From positions 1,116,001 through 1,180,000 of the forward strand of contig NZ_BNEM01000002.1 in NCBI RefSeq assembly GCF_018327705.1: a stretch of DNA of 64,000 nt, in the 5' to 3' direction. Below are positions 42,158 to 51,551 of the stretch, in pieces. The translations under genes and the position numbers were made by a program. The DNA is from Catellatospora sp. TT07R-123. Its GTDB lineage: Bacteria; Actinomycetota; Actinomycetes; Mycobacteriales; Micromonosporaceae. A model generated the notes under the pieces. It was given only the letters and a program-made list of their open reading frames with translations. It was not told where the DNA came from and did not search any database. The stretch's first letter is position 1. The number at the start of each line of letters is the position of its first letter.

Positions 42158-45091
42158 GTGATCGAGTTCGCCGTGCTCGGACCGTTGACCATCAAGCTCG
42201 ATGGCCGGCCCGTGACCCTGGCGACCCCGAAACTGCGCCAGCTGCTGGTGATGATGCTCGCCGCCGCGGGCCGACCGGTCGCCGCCGACGTGCTCGCGCA
42301 CACCCTGTGGGGCGCCAACCCGCCCAAGACCGCCCGCAAGTCGCTGATGGTGTACGTCTCCCGCCTGCGCACCCAGCTCGGCAAGACCGACCGGATCGAG
42401 TTCGGCCCGGCCGGATACACCATCACGCTGCTGCCCGGCGAGCTCGACGCCCAGGTGTTCGAGCAGCTGGTGGCCGACGCCGGGGCCGCCCGCACCGCCG
42501 GGGACGCGCAGCGGGCCACCGCGCTGCTGCGCCAGGCGCTGGCCCTGTGGCACGGTGAGGCCTATTTCGACGCCCCCGACGGCACCCGCGCCGAGCACGA
42601 CCGGCTGGAGGAGCTGCGGCTCACCGCGTTCGAGGACCTGATCGACAGCGAGCTGGCCGCCGGGCGGCACACCGGCGTCGTCACCGAACTGGCCGCCGCG
42701 ATCGCGGCCAACCCGTACCGGGAGCGGCTGCGCGGGCAGCTCATGCTCGCGCTGTACCGCGGCGGCCGCCAGGCCGAGGCGCTGGCGGTGTACCGCGACA
42801 CCCACGACCGCTTCACCGACGACCTGGGCCTCGCCCCGATGCCCGCGTTGCAGCAGCTCCAGCAGCAGATCCTGCACGCCGACCCGGCGCTGGACCCGCC
42901 CGCGGCCCCGGCCCCGCCGAGGTTCCGGTTCCTGCCGCGCAACATCCCCGACTTCACCGGCCGCGAGCGCGACCTCCAGTGGCTCGACGACGTCGCCCAG
43001 GAACCCGGCAACACCGCGGTGATCACCGCGATCGCCGGCACGGCCGGGGTCGGCAAGACGGCGCTGGCGGTGCGCTGGGCGCACGGCGCCGCCGGGCGCT
43101 TCCCCGACGGGCAGCTCTACCTCAACCTGCGCGGCTACGACCGCGACCGGCCGCTGCGGCCCATCGACGCCGTGACGCACCTGCTGCTGTGCCTGGACGT
43201 GCCCGCCGACGCGATCCCGGTGGCGCTCGACGACGCGGTGGCGCGCTTCCGCGACACGGTCGCGGGCAAGCGGATGCTGATCGTGCTGGACAACGCCAGC
43301 ACCGCCAAGCAGGTGCGGCCGCTGCTGCCCGGCGAGCCCGGCTGCCTGGTCGTGGTCACCAGCCGCGACCGGCTGACCGGGCTGGTCGCCCACGACGGCG
43401 CGCAGCGGCTCACGCTGGGCCTGCTCGCCCCGGAGGAGTCGGTGGAGCTGCTGCGCCGCGTGCTGGGCAAGGAGCGCGTCGACGCAGATCTGCCGCACAT
43501 GCGGGAGCTGGCCGGCCTGTGCGTGAACCTGCCGCTGGCGCTGCGCATCGCCGCCGCGCAGCTGGCCGACCGGCCCGACCAGGACACCGCCGGGTACGTC
43601 GCCGCGCTGCGCGCCCGCAGCCGGGTGGCCGCGCTGGCCCTCGACGACGACGAGGACCTGGCCGTGCGTGCCGTGCTGGATCAGTCGTGCCAGGCCCTGA
43701 CCCCCACCGACCAGGCCGGGTTCCGGCTGCTCGGGGCGTTCCCCGGCGTCGACGTCACCGCCGGCAGCGTCGCGGCGCTGGCCGGGATCGACCCCGGCGC
43801 CGCCGCCCGGCTGCTGGAGCGGCTGGCCGCCGGGCACCTGCTGGACGAGCACGCCCCGGGCCGGTTCACCTGGCACGACCTGATCCGCGACTACGCCCGC
43901 ACCGTGCTCGACGAGCAGGCGGAGGACACCGGCGAGCCGCTGCGGCGGCTGCTGGCCGACTACACCCGCCGCGCCGAGACCGCCAACGAGCAGCTGCTGT
44001 CCGGGCAGGACGAGGCGCAGGCGCAGGCGCTGGCGTGGCTGGAGCAGGAACGGCGCAACCTGGTCGAGTGCGTGGCCCGCGCGGCCGAGCTCGGCTGGGG
44101 CGAGGCGGCGGCGCGGCTGGCGGTGCCGCTGTGGCGGTTCCTCCACTTCGCCGGGCACACCACCGACTGGGTCGCCATGTTCGAACGGGCCGTGTCCGTC
44201 GGCGACGGGATCGACGAGGGCTTGCAGGCGTCGGTGCTCAACGCGCTGGGCGGGGCGTACATCAAGGCGGGGCGCTACGACGAGGCGATCGTGATCCACG
44301 AGCGCTGCGTACGGGTGCGCACGGCGCTGGGCGACCACGCGGCGGTGGCCCGGTCGTACGCCAACCTGGCCCTGTCCTACGAGCACCAGGGCCGCTACGG
44401 CGAGGCGCTCGAACAGGTCCGGTCGGGTCTGGACGCCGCCGGGCGGGCCGGGGACCGCGCGTTCCGGGCGGCCATGCTCAGTGGCAGCCTGCCCACCCTC
44501 TACCTGCACAACGGCCAGATCGAGCAGGCGCGGCAGATCCTGCTGGCGCATCTGCCGGAGATCCGCGCGCACGGCGGGGACCTCGATGTGGCCCGCGCGC
44601 TGCACAACCTGGCCGAGGGGCACTGCCGCGCGGGCGAGCCCGAGCTGGCGCTGCCGCTGCTGGGCGAGGCGCGCGACATCGCCGAGCGCACCGGCGACCG
44701 GCACCAGGTGATGGCCGCGGCGTGGATCCTGGGCAACGTCATGCGCGACACCGGCCGCCACCGCGAGGCCGTCGAGCTGATCGAGCAGGCGCTGGCCGAG
44801 ATCAGCTCGTCGGGGTCGCGGGGCGAGGAGGTCGAGGTCCGCAACGACCTGGCCAGCTCGTACGCGCTGGCGGGCGACACCGGCCAGGCGGTGGCCGAGT
44901 TCCGGCGCAGCGTGGCGCTGGCCCAGGAGATCGGCACCCGGCACTTCGAGGCGATCGCGCACACCGGGCTGGCCCGCCTGCTGCGCGGCACCGACCCGGG
45001 CGCGGCGGCCGACCACCTGGCCGCGGCGCTGCGCATCCTCGACCAGGTCAACCCGCCCGAGGCGGCCCGGCTGCGCGCCGAACTCGCCTGA
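42158..45091 (+). CDS. AfsR/SARP-type regulator with NB-ARC and TPR domains
   Basis: The 977-aa regulator starts with an OmpR-like winged helix at about 1-90 (IEFAVLGPLTIKLDGRPV, LMVYVSRLRTQLG). The bacterial transcriptional activation domain follows at about 95-240 (DAQVFEQLVADAGAA, RDTHDRFTDDLGLAP). The NB-ARC ATPase spans about 270-520 with Walker A GTAGVGKTALAVRWAHG near 293, LIVLDNAS and TSRDRL. From about 600 there are TPR-like repeats. Such proteins activate secondary metabolism or differentiation genes. The GTG start with GGGGG upstream is chosen over an ATG 25 codons earlier. A direct link to the locus at 2-19 kb is not shown. Confidence 0.92.
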   Translation: MIEFAVLGPLTIKLDGRPVTLATPKLRQLLVMMLAAAGRPVAADVLAHTLWGANPPKTARKSLMVYVSRLRTQLGKTDRIEFGPAGYTITLLPGELDAQVFEQLVADAGAARTAGDAQRATALLRQALALWHGEAYFDAPDGTRAEHDRLEELRLTAFEDLIDSELAAGRHTGVVTELAAAIAANPYRERLRGQLMLALYRGGRQAEALAVYRDTHDRFTDDLGLAPMPALQQLQQQILHADPALDPPAAPAPPRFRFLPRNIPDFTGRERDLQWLDDVAQEPGNTAVITAIAGTAGVGKTALAVRWAHGAAGRFPDGQLYLNLRGYDRDRPLRPIDAVTHLLLCLDVPADAIPVALDDAVARFRDTVAGKRMLIVLDNASTAKQVRPLLPGEPGCLVVVTSRDRLTGLVAHDGAQRLTLGLLAPEESVELLRRVLGKERVDADLPHMRELAGLCVNLPLALRIAAAQLADRPDQDTAGYVAALRARSRVAALALDDDEDLAVRAVLDQSCQALTPTDQAGFRLLGAFPGVDVTAGSVAALAGIDPGAAARLLERLAAGHLLDEHAPGRFTWHDLIRDYARTVLDEQAEDTGEPLRRLLADYTRRAETANEQLLSGQDEAQAQALAWLEQERRNLVECVARAAELGWGEAAARLAVPLWRFLHFAGHTTDWVAMFERAVSVGDGIDEGLQASVLNALGGAYIKAGRYDEAIVIHERCVRVRTALGDHAAVARSYANLALSYEHQGRYGEALEQVRSGLDAAGRAGDRAFRAAMLSGSLPTLYLHNGQIEQARQILLAHLPEIRAHGGDLDVARALHNLAEGHCRAGEPELALPLLGEARDIAERTGDRHQVMAAAWILGNVMRDTGRHREAVELIEQALAEISSSGSRGEEVEVRNDLASSYALAGDTGQAVAEFRRSVALAQEIGTRHFEAIAHTGLARLLRGTDPGAAADHLAAALRILDQVNPPEAARLRAELA

Positions 45092-45108
45092 CGGGGCGAG
45101 TCCGGCGC
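45075..45108. terminator. Bidirectional terminator between AfsR-type gene and htpG
   Basis: A 14-bp stem with one mismatch (GCGCCGAACTCGCC / GGCGAGTCCGGCGC) includes the regulator's last codons and stop in its left arm and loop. Confidence 0.65.
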
Positions 45109-45118
45109 GCGGGCGGGG

Positions 45119-46984
45119 TTACAGCGTCCGGGACAGTCGGTCGGCCAGGCGGCGGGTGAAGCCGGCCGGGTCGTCGAGCTCGCCGCCCTCGGCCAGCACC
45201 GCCATCGCGTACAGGAATTCGGCGGTCTCGCCGAGCGTGTCGTCGCCGCCGCGCTCGGCGTGGGCCGCGCGCAGCTTCTCCACCAACGGGTGCTGCGGGT
45301 TCAGTTCCAGGATGCGCTTGGCCTTCGGCAGGTCCTGGCCCATCGCCCGGTAGAGCTTCTCCAGCGCCGGGGAGGCGTCGAAGGAGTCCGTGACCAGGCA
45401 GGCCGCCGACGTGGTGAGCCGGGTGCTCAGCCGCACCTGCTTGACCTTCTCGCCGAGCCGCTCGCCCAGCCAGCCCAGCAGCTCGGCGAAGCCCTCGGCG
45501 TCCGGCTGCTCGGCGGCGTCGGCCTTGAGGTCGACCTCGCCTCGGCTGGCCGAGGTGAACGCCTTGCCGTCGAAGTCGCCGACCATGTCGACCCACATCG
45601 CGTCGACCGGGTCGTGCAGCAGCAGCACCTCGATGCCGTTGGCGGCGAACGCCTCCAGGTGCGGGGAGCTCTCCAGGGTGGCGCGCTGCTCGCCGACCAC
45701 GTAGAAGATCTCGGTCTGGTCGGCCTTCATGCGCTCGGTGTACGCGCGCAGCGTGGTCGGCGCGGCCGGGTCGTGGGTGGAGGCGAGCTGCACCAGGTCC
45801 AGGATCGCCGTGCGGTTGTCGGCGTCGTTGACCAGGCCCTCCTTGACGGCCTGGCCGAACTCGCGCCAGAACTCGGCGTACCGCTGCGGGTCCTTGGCCA
45901 GCATGTCCTTGAGCGTGCCCAGGATCTTGCGGACCAGGCGGCGCCGGATGGTCTGGATCTGGCGGTCCTGCTGCAGGATCTCGCGGGAGACGTTGAGCGA
46001 CAGGTCGGCCGCGTCGACGACGCCCTTGACGAACCGCAGGTACTCCGGCAGCAGCGCCTCGCAGTCGTCCATGATGAACACGCGTTTGATGTACAGCTGC
46101 ACCCCGCGCCGGGCCCCGCGCATGAACAAGTCGTGCGGCGCGTGCGCGGGCAGGAACAGCAGCGCGTCGAACTCCAGCGTGCCCTCGGCCCGCAGGTGGA
46201 CCGTCTCCAGCGGGTCGGTCCAGTCGTGGCTGACGTGCCGGTAGAACTCGGTGTACTCCTGCGGGGTGATCTCGGCGGCCGACCGCGACCACAGCGCCTT
46301 CATCGAGTTCAGCGTCTCGTCGGACTCGGCCTCGGGCGCCCGCATCCGGATCGGCCAGGCGATGAAGTCGGAGTAGCGCTTGACGATGCGCCGCAGCACG
46401 GCCGGGTCGGCGTAGTCGAACAGGTGGTTGTCCTCGTCGACCGGCTTCAGGTGCAGGGTGACGGCGGTGCCGGGCGCGGCGTCGGCGACGGTGGAGATCT
46501 CGTACGTGTCCGACCCGGCCGACTCCCAGCGGGTGCCCTCGGCCTGCCCGGCGCGGCGGGTCACCATGACGACCCGGTCGGCCACCATGAAGCTGGAGTA
46601 GAACCCGATCCCGAACTTGCCGATCAGCTCGGCGTTGCCGTCGTGCTTGGCCTGCTGCCACCGGTTGACGAACTCGGCGGTGCCGGAGCGGGCGATCGTG
46701 CCGATCAGCTCGACGACCTGCTCGCGGGTCATGCCGATGCCGTTGTCGCGGATCGTCAGGGTCCGCTGCTCGCGGTCGACCGCCAGCTCGACGTGCAGGT
46801 CGCTCGTGTCGGCGTCGAGGTCCTTGTCGATCAGCGACTCCAGCCGCAGCTTGTCCAGGGCGTCGGAGGCGTTGGAGACCAGCTCGCGCAGGAAGACGTC
46901 CTTGTTCGAGTAGATCGAGTGGATCATCAGCTGGAGCAGTTGCTGCGCCTCCGCCTGGAACTCGAACGTTTCGACCTGGCTCAC
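45119..46984 (-). CDS. htpG: HtpG, Hsp90-family chaperone
   Basis: The 621-aa ATPase chaperone has an N-terminal GHKL domain: [56 protein letters not shown] middle domain contains [42 protein letters not shown]. The C-terminal domain ends in [15 protein letters not shown]. The length fits the bacterial family. The GTG start ([13 protein letters not shown]) follows AAGGGGGA. A CIRCE-like palindrome just upstream suggests HrcA control. It is monocistronic. Confidence 0.96.
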
Positions 46985-47003
46985 CCGGCGTCCCCCTTCT
47001 GCG

Positions 47004-47030
47004 TTAGCACTCACCCTGTTGGAGTGCCAG
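47004..47030. promoter_or_regulatory. CIRCE-like HrcA operator upstream of htpG
   Basis: TTAGCACTC, a nine-base spacer and GAGTGCCAG give a 27-base element against the CIRCE consensus TTAGCACTC-N9-GAGTGCTAA. The left half matches 9 of 9 and the right 7 of 9. It starts 20 bases upstream of the htpG start codon. Confidence 0.75.
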
Positions 47031-47097
47031 TGCAGATTTAGCATCAGCCGGGGCGCCGGGACAAGCCGGGGTCCCTCTCACTCACCCGCGCCGCGCG

Positions 47098-47862
47098 TCA
47101 GCCCAGGTGCTCCGCGACCGCCGCGAGGAACGCGGCCGGATCGTCGCGGCGCACGCAGTGCCCGGCGTCGAGGTGGCGAGCCGTCACCCGGCCGCCGCCG
47201 GCCGCCACGCACGCGGCCACGTCGTCGCCGGTCAGCAGGCCGCCCCGCACGGGGTCGCCGTGCAGCAGCAGCGCCGGGCAGGCCGTCCGGGCCAGCAGGT
47301 CCGCCAGCGGCACGGCGGGCTCGTACGGCAGGGCGCAGAAGCGCAGGTCGAACTCGTCCTTGCTGCGCGACCACGCGTCGAACTCGGTCGGCGGCCAGGC
47401 CGGGTTCTCGGCGCGGCCCCGGGCGACCCGCCCGGCGTGGTCGAGGGCTTTCAGCTCCACGATCCACGGCGGCGGCTCGGCGACCACGGTCGGCTCCCAG
47501 ACCGGGGGCGGGTCCTCCAGCACCAGGGTGCGTACCAGGTCGGGCCGGTCGGCGGCCAGGGCGCAGGCGGTGACCGCGCCCATCGAGTGCCCGATCACGG
47601 TCATGGCCGACAGCCCCAGCGCGTCGAGCACCAGTGCGACGTCGGCCGCCTGCCGGTGCGGGCCGACCGGCTCGTCGGGCAGGCCGGAGGCGCCGTGGCC
47701 GCGCGCGTCCAGGGCGATCGCCGGGACCTCGGCGGTCAGCCCGGCCGCGACCGGCTCCCAGCAGTCGGCCGAGTCGGTGAACCCGTGCAGCAGGACGATG
47801 CCGGGCGCGACGGTGTCGGGCTGGGCGCCGAACCGGCGCCACGAGAGGTGAGCGGTGCGCAC
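47098..47862 (-). CDS. Alpha/beta hydrolase, 254 aa
   Basis: This is a serine hydrolase with VLLHGFTDSADCWEPVA at about 23, LDARGHGASG at about 51, nucleophile elbow IGHSMGAVTACALA with Ser near 92, and the catalytic His in LDAGHCVRRDDPAAF near the C-terminus. The cap region is rich in Trp and Pro. Similar proteins are esterases or lactonases of unknown substrate. It is followed 33 bases upstream on the chromosome by the STAS gene in the same direction and could share its transcript. Confidence 0.88.
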   Translation of the reverse strand: MRTAHLSWRRFGAQPDTVAPGIVLLHGFTDSADCWEPVAAGLTAEVPAIALDARGHGASGLPDEPVGPHRQAADVALVLDALGLSAMTVIGHSMGAVTACALAADRPDLVRTLVLEDPPPVWEPTVVAEPPPWIVELKALDHAGRVARGRAENPAWPPTEFDAWSRSKDEFDLRFCALPYEPAVPLADLLARTACPALLLHGDPVRGGLLTGDDVAACVAAGGGRVTARHLDAGHCVRRDDPAAFLAAVAEHLG

Positions 47863-47895
47863 CGGGCGACCCTACCGCCAGACCCGGCCGTCCGG

Positions 47896-48228
47896 TCAGG
47901 GGCGGGCGAACACGTCCAGCACGCCCGCGACCCGCAGGATCCGCTCGACCATGCCGCGCGCGCCCTCCAGGTAGAGGCCGACCCCGGCGGCCAGCGCGTG
48001 GCGGCGGGCCATGACCAGGGCGCGGATGCCGGTGGAGTCGATGAAGTCGAGCTCGCTCAGATCCACCTCGACGGCGCCGGCGGAGCCGCAGTCGTCGACG
48101 GCGCCGGTGAGCCACTGCTGGACCAGATCCGCGCTGGCGAGGTCGACCTCACCGGAGATCGAGACGCGGACACCGCCCTCCAGCGGCGTGACGGTGTGCG
48201 ACGCACGGGGGCGGGATCCACTGGCCAT
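47896..48228 (-). CDS. STAS-domain anti-sigma factor antagonist
   Basis: The 110-aa protein has a single STAS domain with VRVSISGEVDLASADLVQQWL, VEVDLSELDFIDSTGIRALVMARR and GARGMVERILRVAGV. The phosphorylatable Ser lies in DSTGI. Such proteins release a sigma factor by binding its anti-sigma kinase when dephosphorylated. No kinase or sigma gene is adjacent. Confidence 0.9.
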   Translation of the reverse strand: MASGSRPRASHTVTPLEGGVRVSISGEVDLASADLVQQWLTGAVDDCGSAGAVEVDLSELDFIDSTGIRALVMARRHALAAGVGLYLEGARGMVERILRVAGVLDVFARP

Positions 48229-48250
48229 ACCGCACAGTCGACCACATCGA

Positions 48251-48292
48251 CCGCCGGCCAGCCACCCCCGGGGGTGGTGATCTGTCCGGCGG
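48251..48292 (-). terminator. Terminator after the copper-resistance-like gene
   Basis: A perfect 16-base palindrome CCACCCCCGGGGGTGG (48262-48277) is nested within CCGCCGG/CCGGCGG outer arms, just after the CopC-like stop. Confidence 0.7.
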
Positions 48293-48299
48293 TCGGCGG

Positions 48300-48953
48300 T
48301 CAGCGCCGGGCCCGGGGCCGCCGCAGCACCAGGTAGCCCCCGGCGCCGACCACGAGCAGACCGGCTACCAGCCAGTACGGCCAGGAGGCGCCCCCGCTGT
48401 CGGGCGCCGCCGACGGGCCCTGGGTCGCCGCCGCGGGCGCGTTCGTCGCCGCCTGGCCGAGCAGCGCCGGGTCGGGCTGGTTGGTCGGCGGCTGCCAGTC
48501 CGCCGGGGCCGCCGAGACCGGCCCCTGGTAGTCGAACCGGATCTCCCCGTGCACGCGGTCGCCGTCGGAGGCCAGGCTCAGGTAGGTGATCGTGTAGACG
48601 CCGGTGCGCGGCCAGTGCGACACCGGCACCACGGCCGGGAAGCCGGTGCGGTACTCCTGCGGCTCCCACTTGCCGTCCCGCAGGGTCAGCTCCTGCACCG
48701 GCTTGTCGAGCGGCTTGGGCTCCCCGCCGGACCACCCGTGGTCGACGCGGGTCCCGTCGGGTGCGGTGACGGCGAAGTACGCGACCGAGTTCGGGCGCTC
48801 GGTGAAGTACAGCGTGACCCGGTCACGGGCGTCGGTGACCGTGGTCTGGTCGGCCGGGTCGGAGAAGGCGAGTTGGCCGTGCGCGTGGGCAGGGGACGGC
48901 AGCGCGACAGCCAGCGCCGTGGCCAGCGCCACGACAGCGATCTTACGAAACAT
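48300..48953 (-). CDS. CopC-domain copper resistance-like protein
   Basis: The 217-aa exported protein has a signal peptide ending PSPAHAHG, so the mature chain starts with His as in CopC copper-binding proteins. The CopC beta-sandwich has LAFSDPADQTTVTDARDRVTLYFTE, YTITYLSLASDGDRVHGEIRFDY, and a C-terminal Ala/Pro linker. A C-terminal membrane helix (YWLVAGLLVVGAGGYLVL) and basic tail follow, so the mature domain is tethered outside the membrane. No copper transporter (CopD) is adjacent. Confidence 0.88.
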   Translation of the reverse strand: MFRKIAVVALATALAVALPSPAHAHGQLAFSDPADQTTVTDARDRVTLYFTERPNSVAYFAVTAPDGTRVDHGWSGGEPKPLDKPVQELTLRDGKWEPQEYRTGFPAVVPVSHWPRTGVYTITYLSLASDGDRVHGEIRFDYQGPVSAAPADWQPPTNQPDPALLGQAATNAPAAATQGPSAAPDSGGASWPYWLVAGLLVVGAGGYLVLRRPRARR

Positions 48954-49026
48954 GGCAATGAAGTTATGCCATCATGGCCGTTCGTACCATCGGCCATGAA
49001 CGATGCCTGGCAGCCCGGCATTTACC

Positions 49027-50046
49027 ATGCGGCTCATGTACTTCGTGTACCGGTCGCACTACGAGGGACCGCTCAGCCGCCGGGTGCGCCGCCTGCCCGA
49101 CGCGAGCGTGCTCGACTGGTTCCGCCGGTGCTGGGACGCCGACACCCCCGAGGCACTGGTCGAGCAGGAGCTCGGCGGCGGCGTGTACGGCCTGGCCTCG
49201 ATCTTCGAAGCAGCGCGGGTGCACGCCCTGCCCGCCCCCGAGACGTGGCAGCAGCTGCACGGGCTGCTGGACAAGTACCTCTACATCGAGGGCGACATGC
49301 CGCAGAGCCTTCAGTTCGACGGCCGGGCGCTGCGGGTGCGCACCGACGACGACGAGGTCGACCTGGCGTACTTCTTCCTCGACGAGGCGGCCGTGGCGGC
49401 TGCGCCGGACCGGTTCGCGTACGTGCTGAGCGACGCGTGGCCGCTGCCCGCCGCCGTGACCGGCCCCGGCGGGTTCGATCCGGCGGGCGTCCCGGTGCGG
49501 GTCGCCGCCGAGCCCGGCGACGGGCCCGGCACCGTGTACGCGGTATTCCTCACCTTCCAGCAGGGGGCGTCGCTGGCGTGCCCGCCGCCGCTGGCCTTCC
49601 CCGGCGTACGGCTGCCCGGCTTCGCCGCGCACCTGCGCGACCTCACCCCGCCGCTGACCGGCTGGCCGCCGGAGCTGCTGGTGCTGCGCGCGCTGTCGGC
49701 CCCGGACGAGCCCGACCTGGCCCCGGCGCTGGCCCGGTGCAACGAGTGGCCCGGCTTCGACCTCAACCGGCGGCCGTGGCCGCGCCTGCCCGACGACCAC
49801 CGGGTGGCCCACCTGATGGCCCTCGACCTGGCCGTACACGCGGGGCCGCCGACCGCCGGACGGGAACCGGGGCTGTCGCTGCTGGCCGCCGATCCGCACC
49901 TGGCGCAGCTGTCCCTGCACGCGAGCAGGGCGTTCGGGCACCAGCAGTGGTTCCTGTTCGACGACGTCTGGGCGGCCACCCACACTGACCTGGCCGTTTC
50001 ACTGCTGCGGTACGCCGCCCACTGGGACCCGCTGCACGAGTTCTGA
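49027..50046 (+). CDS. Hypothetical protein, 339 aa
   Basis: I do not recognise a family. The start MRLMYFVYRSHYEGPLSRRVRRLP is followed by VLDWFRRCWDADTPEALVEQELGGGVYGLASIFE, a soluble helical N-terminus. The middle is VLSDAWPLPAA and VYAVFLTFQQGASLACPPPLAFPGVRLPGFAAHLRDLTPP. The C-terminus is HLMALDLAVHAG followed by GHQQWFLFDDVWAATHTDLA. No membrane segment or signal peptide. Two ATGs are possible at the start. It is divergent from the CopC-like gene; its own ribosome-binding site is weak. Confidence 0.65.
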   Translation: MRLMYFVYRSHYEGPLSRRVRRLPDASVLDWFRRCWDADTPEALVEQELGGGVYGLASIFEAARVHALPAPETWQQLHGLLDKYLYIEGDMPQSLQFDGRALRVRTDDDEVDLAYFFLDEAAVAAAPDRFAYVLSDAWPLPAAVTGPGGFDPAGVPVRVAAEPGDGPGTVYAVFLTFQQGASLACPPPLAFPGVRLPGFAAHLRDLTPPLTGWPPELLVLRALSAPDEPDLAPALARCNEWPGFDLNRRPWPRLPDDHRVAHLMALDLAVHAGPPTAGREPGLSLLAADPHLAQLSLHASRAFGHQQWFLFDDVWAATHTDLAVSLLRYAAHWDPLHEF

Positions 50047-50125
50047 CCGCCGGCCCACCCCGCGACCGACGGTGTGCGTCGCAGTCGACCACTTCTGATC
50101 ACCTGCGGCGCCCCGGCGGACCGTC

Positions 50126-51391
50126 TCAGAGCAGCTCGCGGGGTTCGGCGCCCACCGCCCGCAGTGCCGCCAGCAGGGCGGAGCGCACCTCGGCGCGGTC
50201 GGTCAGCCGGTCGGCGACCGCGCCCACGTGCAGCGCCACCATGCCGGACGCCTCGACGGCGACGCAGTTCAGCCGCTCGGCCGTCTCGGTCACGCCGGGG
50301 TGCTGCATGCCGAGGTTCATGAACACCGCGCCGGCCGGGCCGGGCGCGTCGGCGAGCGAGCGCGGGACGACGCCGACGTGCGACGCGCTCGTGACCGGCT
50401 CGGCGCCGCCCAGTGCCGCCTGGGCCAGCGGGCGCAGGGCCGCCGACGGCAGGTACGGCACCAGCGGCAGCGCCGCCGCGAACGAGGCGTCCGGCTCGCG
50501 GCTGGACAGGATCCGCTTCAGCTCGGCGCGAACATGCGCCACGTCGCGGATCCGGTCGGCCGGAAGGTTCAGCCGCACCGTGGCGAGTGCGTTGGCGGTG
50601 ACGTCGTCGCCATCGGCGCGCTCGTTGACGGGGATGCCGAGCAAGGCGGTCCCGTCGGTGGCGACGCGACCGATCGCGGCGGCGACCTGCGCGGCCACGG
50701 AGACGAACAGCGCGTTCGAGGAGCCGAGCTGGGCTGCCGCGGCGGCGTGCCAGGCGGCGGAGTCGATCAGGGCGAGCGCGGTGTGCGGCCGCGTCCGCGA
50801 GGTCGTCGGCGACGCGGTCGGAGCCGGACCGCCGCCCCGGGCCAGGCGGGCGGCCTTGACCGCCGCCCGGACCGCCGAGGGCAGGCCCGTGACCGCCTCC
50901 TGGAGCCCGGTGAGCGGGCCGGGGCGGCGGACCGTACGCGGGCCCGGCCCGGGTAAGCCTAACGAGGTGAGCGCGTTGACCAGCCCGATGCCGTCGGTCA
51001 GGGCGTGCGAGACCACGAGGGTCACGGCGTGCCCGCCGCCGGTGAGCGGCCGCGCCGCCAGGTGCCACGGCCGCGCGGTCGCGGTGATCGGCACCTGGGC
51101 GCGTTCATCGACCCAGTCCAGCACGTCGACGCGGTCGATCGGGTCATCCTCGACCTCTACCGCGGGCACCGCGGGCAGCGGGCCCCAGTGGTCCCGGCCG
51201 CCCAGGACCGAGGCGGGGACGATCACACGCCCGGTCTGGTTCGCGGCGGCCAGGTGGTCGGCCAGCGCCCGGAGCCGGTCCGGGTCGGGCGGGCCGTCGA
51301 CCAGCCACGTCACCTGCGCGAGCACCACACTGCCCAGGGCACGCTGGGCCCGGTACGCCGCGATATCGAGAAGGCTCAGTGCCCCGATCAT
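50126..51391 (-). CDS. Condensation/wax-ester-synthase-like acyltransferase, 421 aa
   Basis: The protein belongs to the CoA-dependent acyltransferase superfamily: VVSHALTDGIGLVNALTSLG around residue 130 holds the HxxxDG motif, and later segments are LGIPVNERADGDDVTANALATVRLNLP and PVTSASHVGVVPRSLADAPGPAGAVFMN. It lacks the distinctive NRFRPG and NDRR motifs of C1-C3, so it is not a recent paralogue. A role in acyl ester or lipid formation is likely, with the acyl acceptor unknown. The start is taken at MIGALSLLDIAAYRAQ. Confidence 0.72.
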   Translation of the reverse strand: MIGALSLLDIAAYRAQRALGSVVLAQVTWLVDGPPDPDRLRALADHLAAANQTGRVIVPASVLGGRDHWGPLPAVPAVEVEDDPIDRVDVLDWVDERAQVPITATARPWHLAARPLTGGGHAVTLVVSHALTDGIGLVNALTSLGLPGPGPRTVRRPGPLTGLQEAVTGLPSAVRAAVKAARLARGGGPAPTASPTTSRTRPHTALALIDSAAWHAAAAAQLGSSNALFVSVAAQVAAAIGRVATDGTALLGIPVNERADGDDVTANALATVRLNLPADRIRDVAHVRAELKRILSSREPDASFAAALPLVPYLPSAALRPLAQAALGGAEPVTSASHVGVVPRSLADAPGPAGAVFMNLGMQHPGVTETAERLNCVAVEASGMVALHVGAVADRLTDRAEVRSALLAALRAVGAEPRELL

Positions 51392-51551
51392 GCCGACACT
51401 GTAGTGGCGCCGGACGGCGACGCGCGCCGGCCCGGTGCCGGACACCACCGGACACCGGACAAAACAGGCATATCATTTAAGGTTGCGACAGGCATAAGGG
51501 GGACTTCAAGCGCAAGGAAAGTTCTGGTTGCGGTCGGTAGGGAGGAACCTG

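Noticed and set aside
42155-45016. A 953-aa open frame antisense to the AfsR-type regulator
   Set aside because: It is a GC-rich shadow frame with Arg/Gly/Gln repeats and no domain; the regulator in the other strand has a full domain series.
45260-47041. A 593-aa plus-strand open frame
   Set aside because: It is antisense to HtpG and has only low-complexity Val/Gln/Leu content.
50126-51391. Fourth condensation protein of the locus
   Set aside because: It lies 30 kb away and lacks the NRFRPG and NDRR motifs of C1-C3, so it is a distant acyltransferase-superfamily member.
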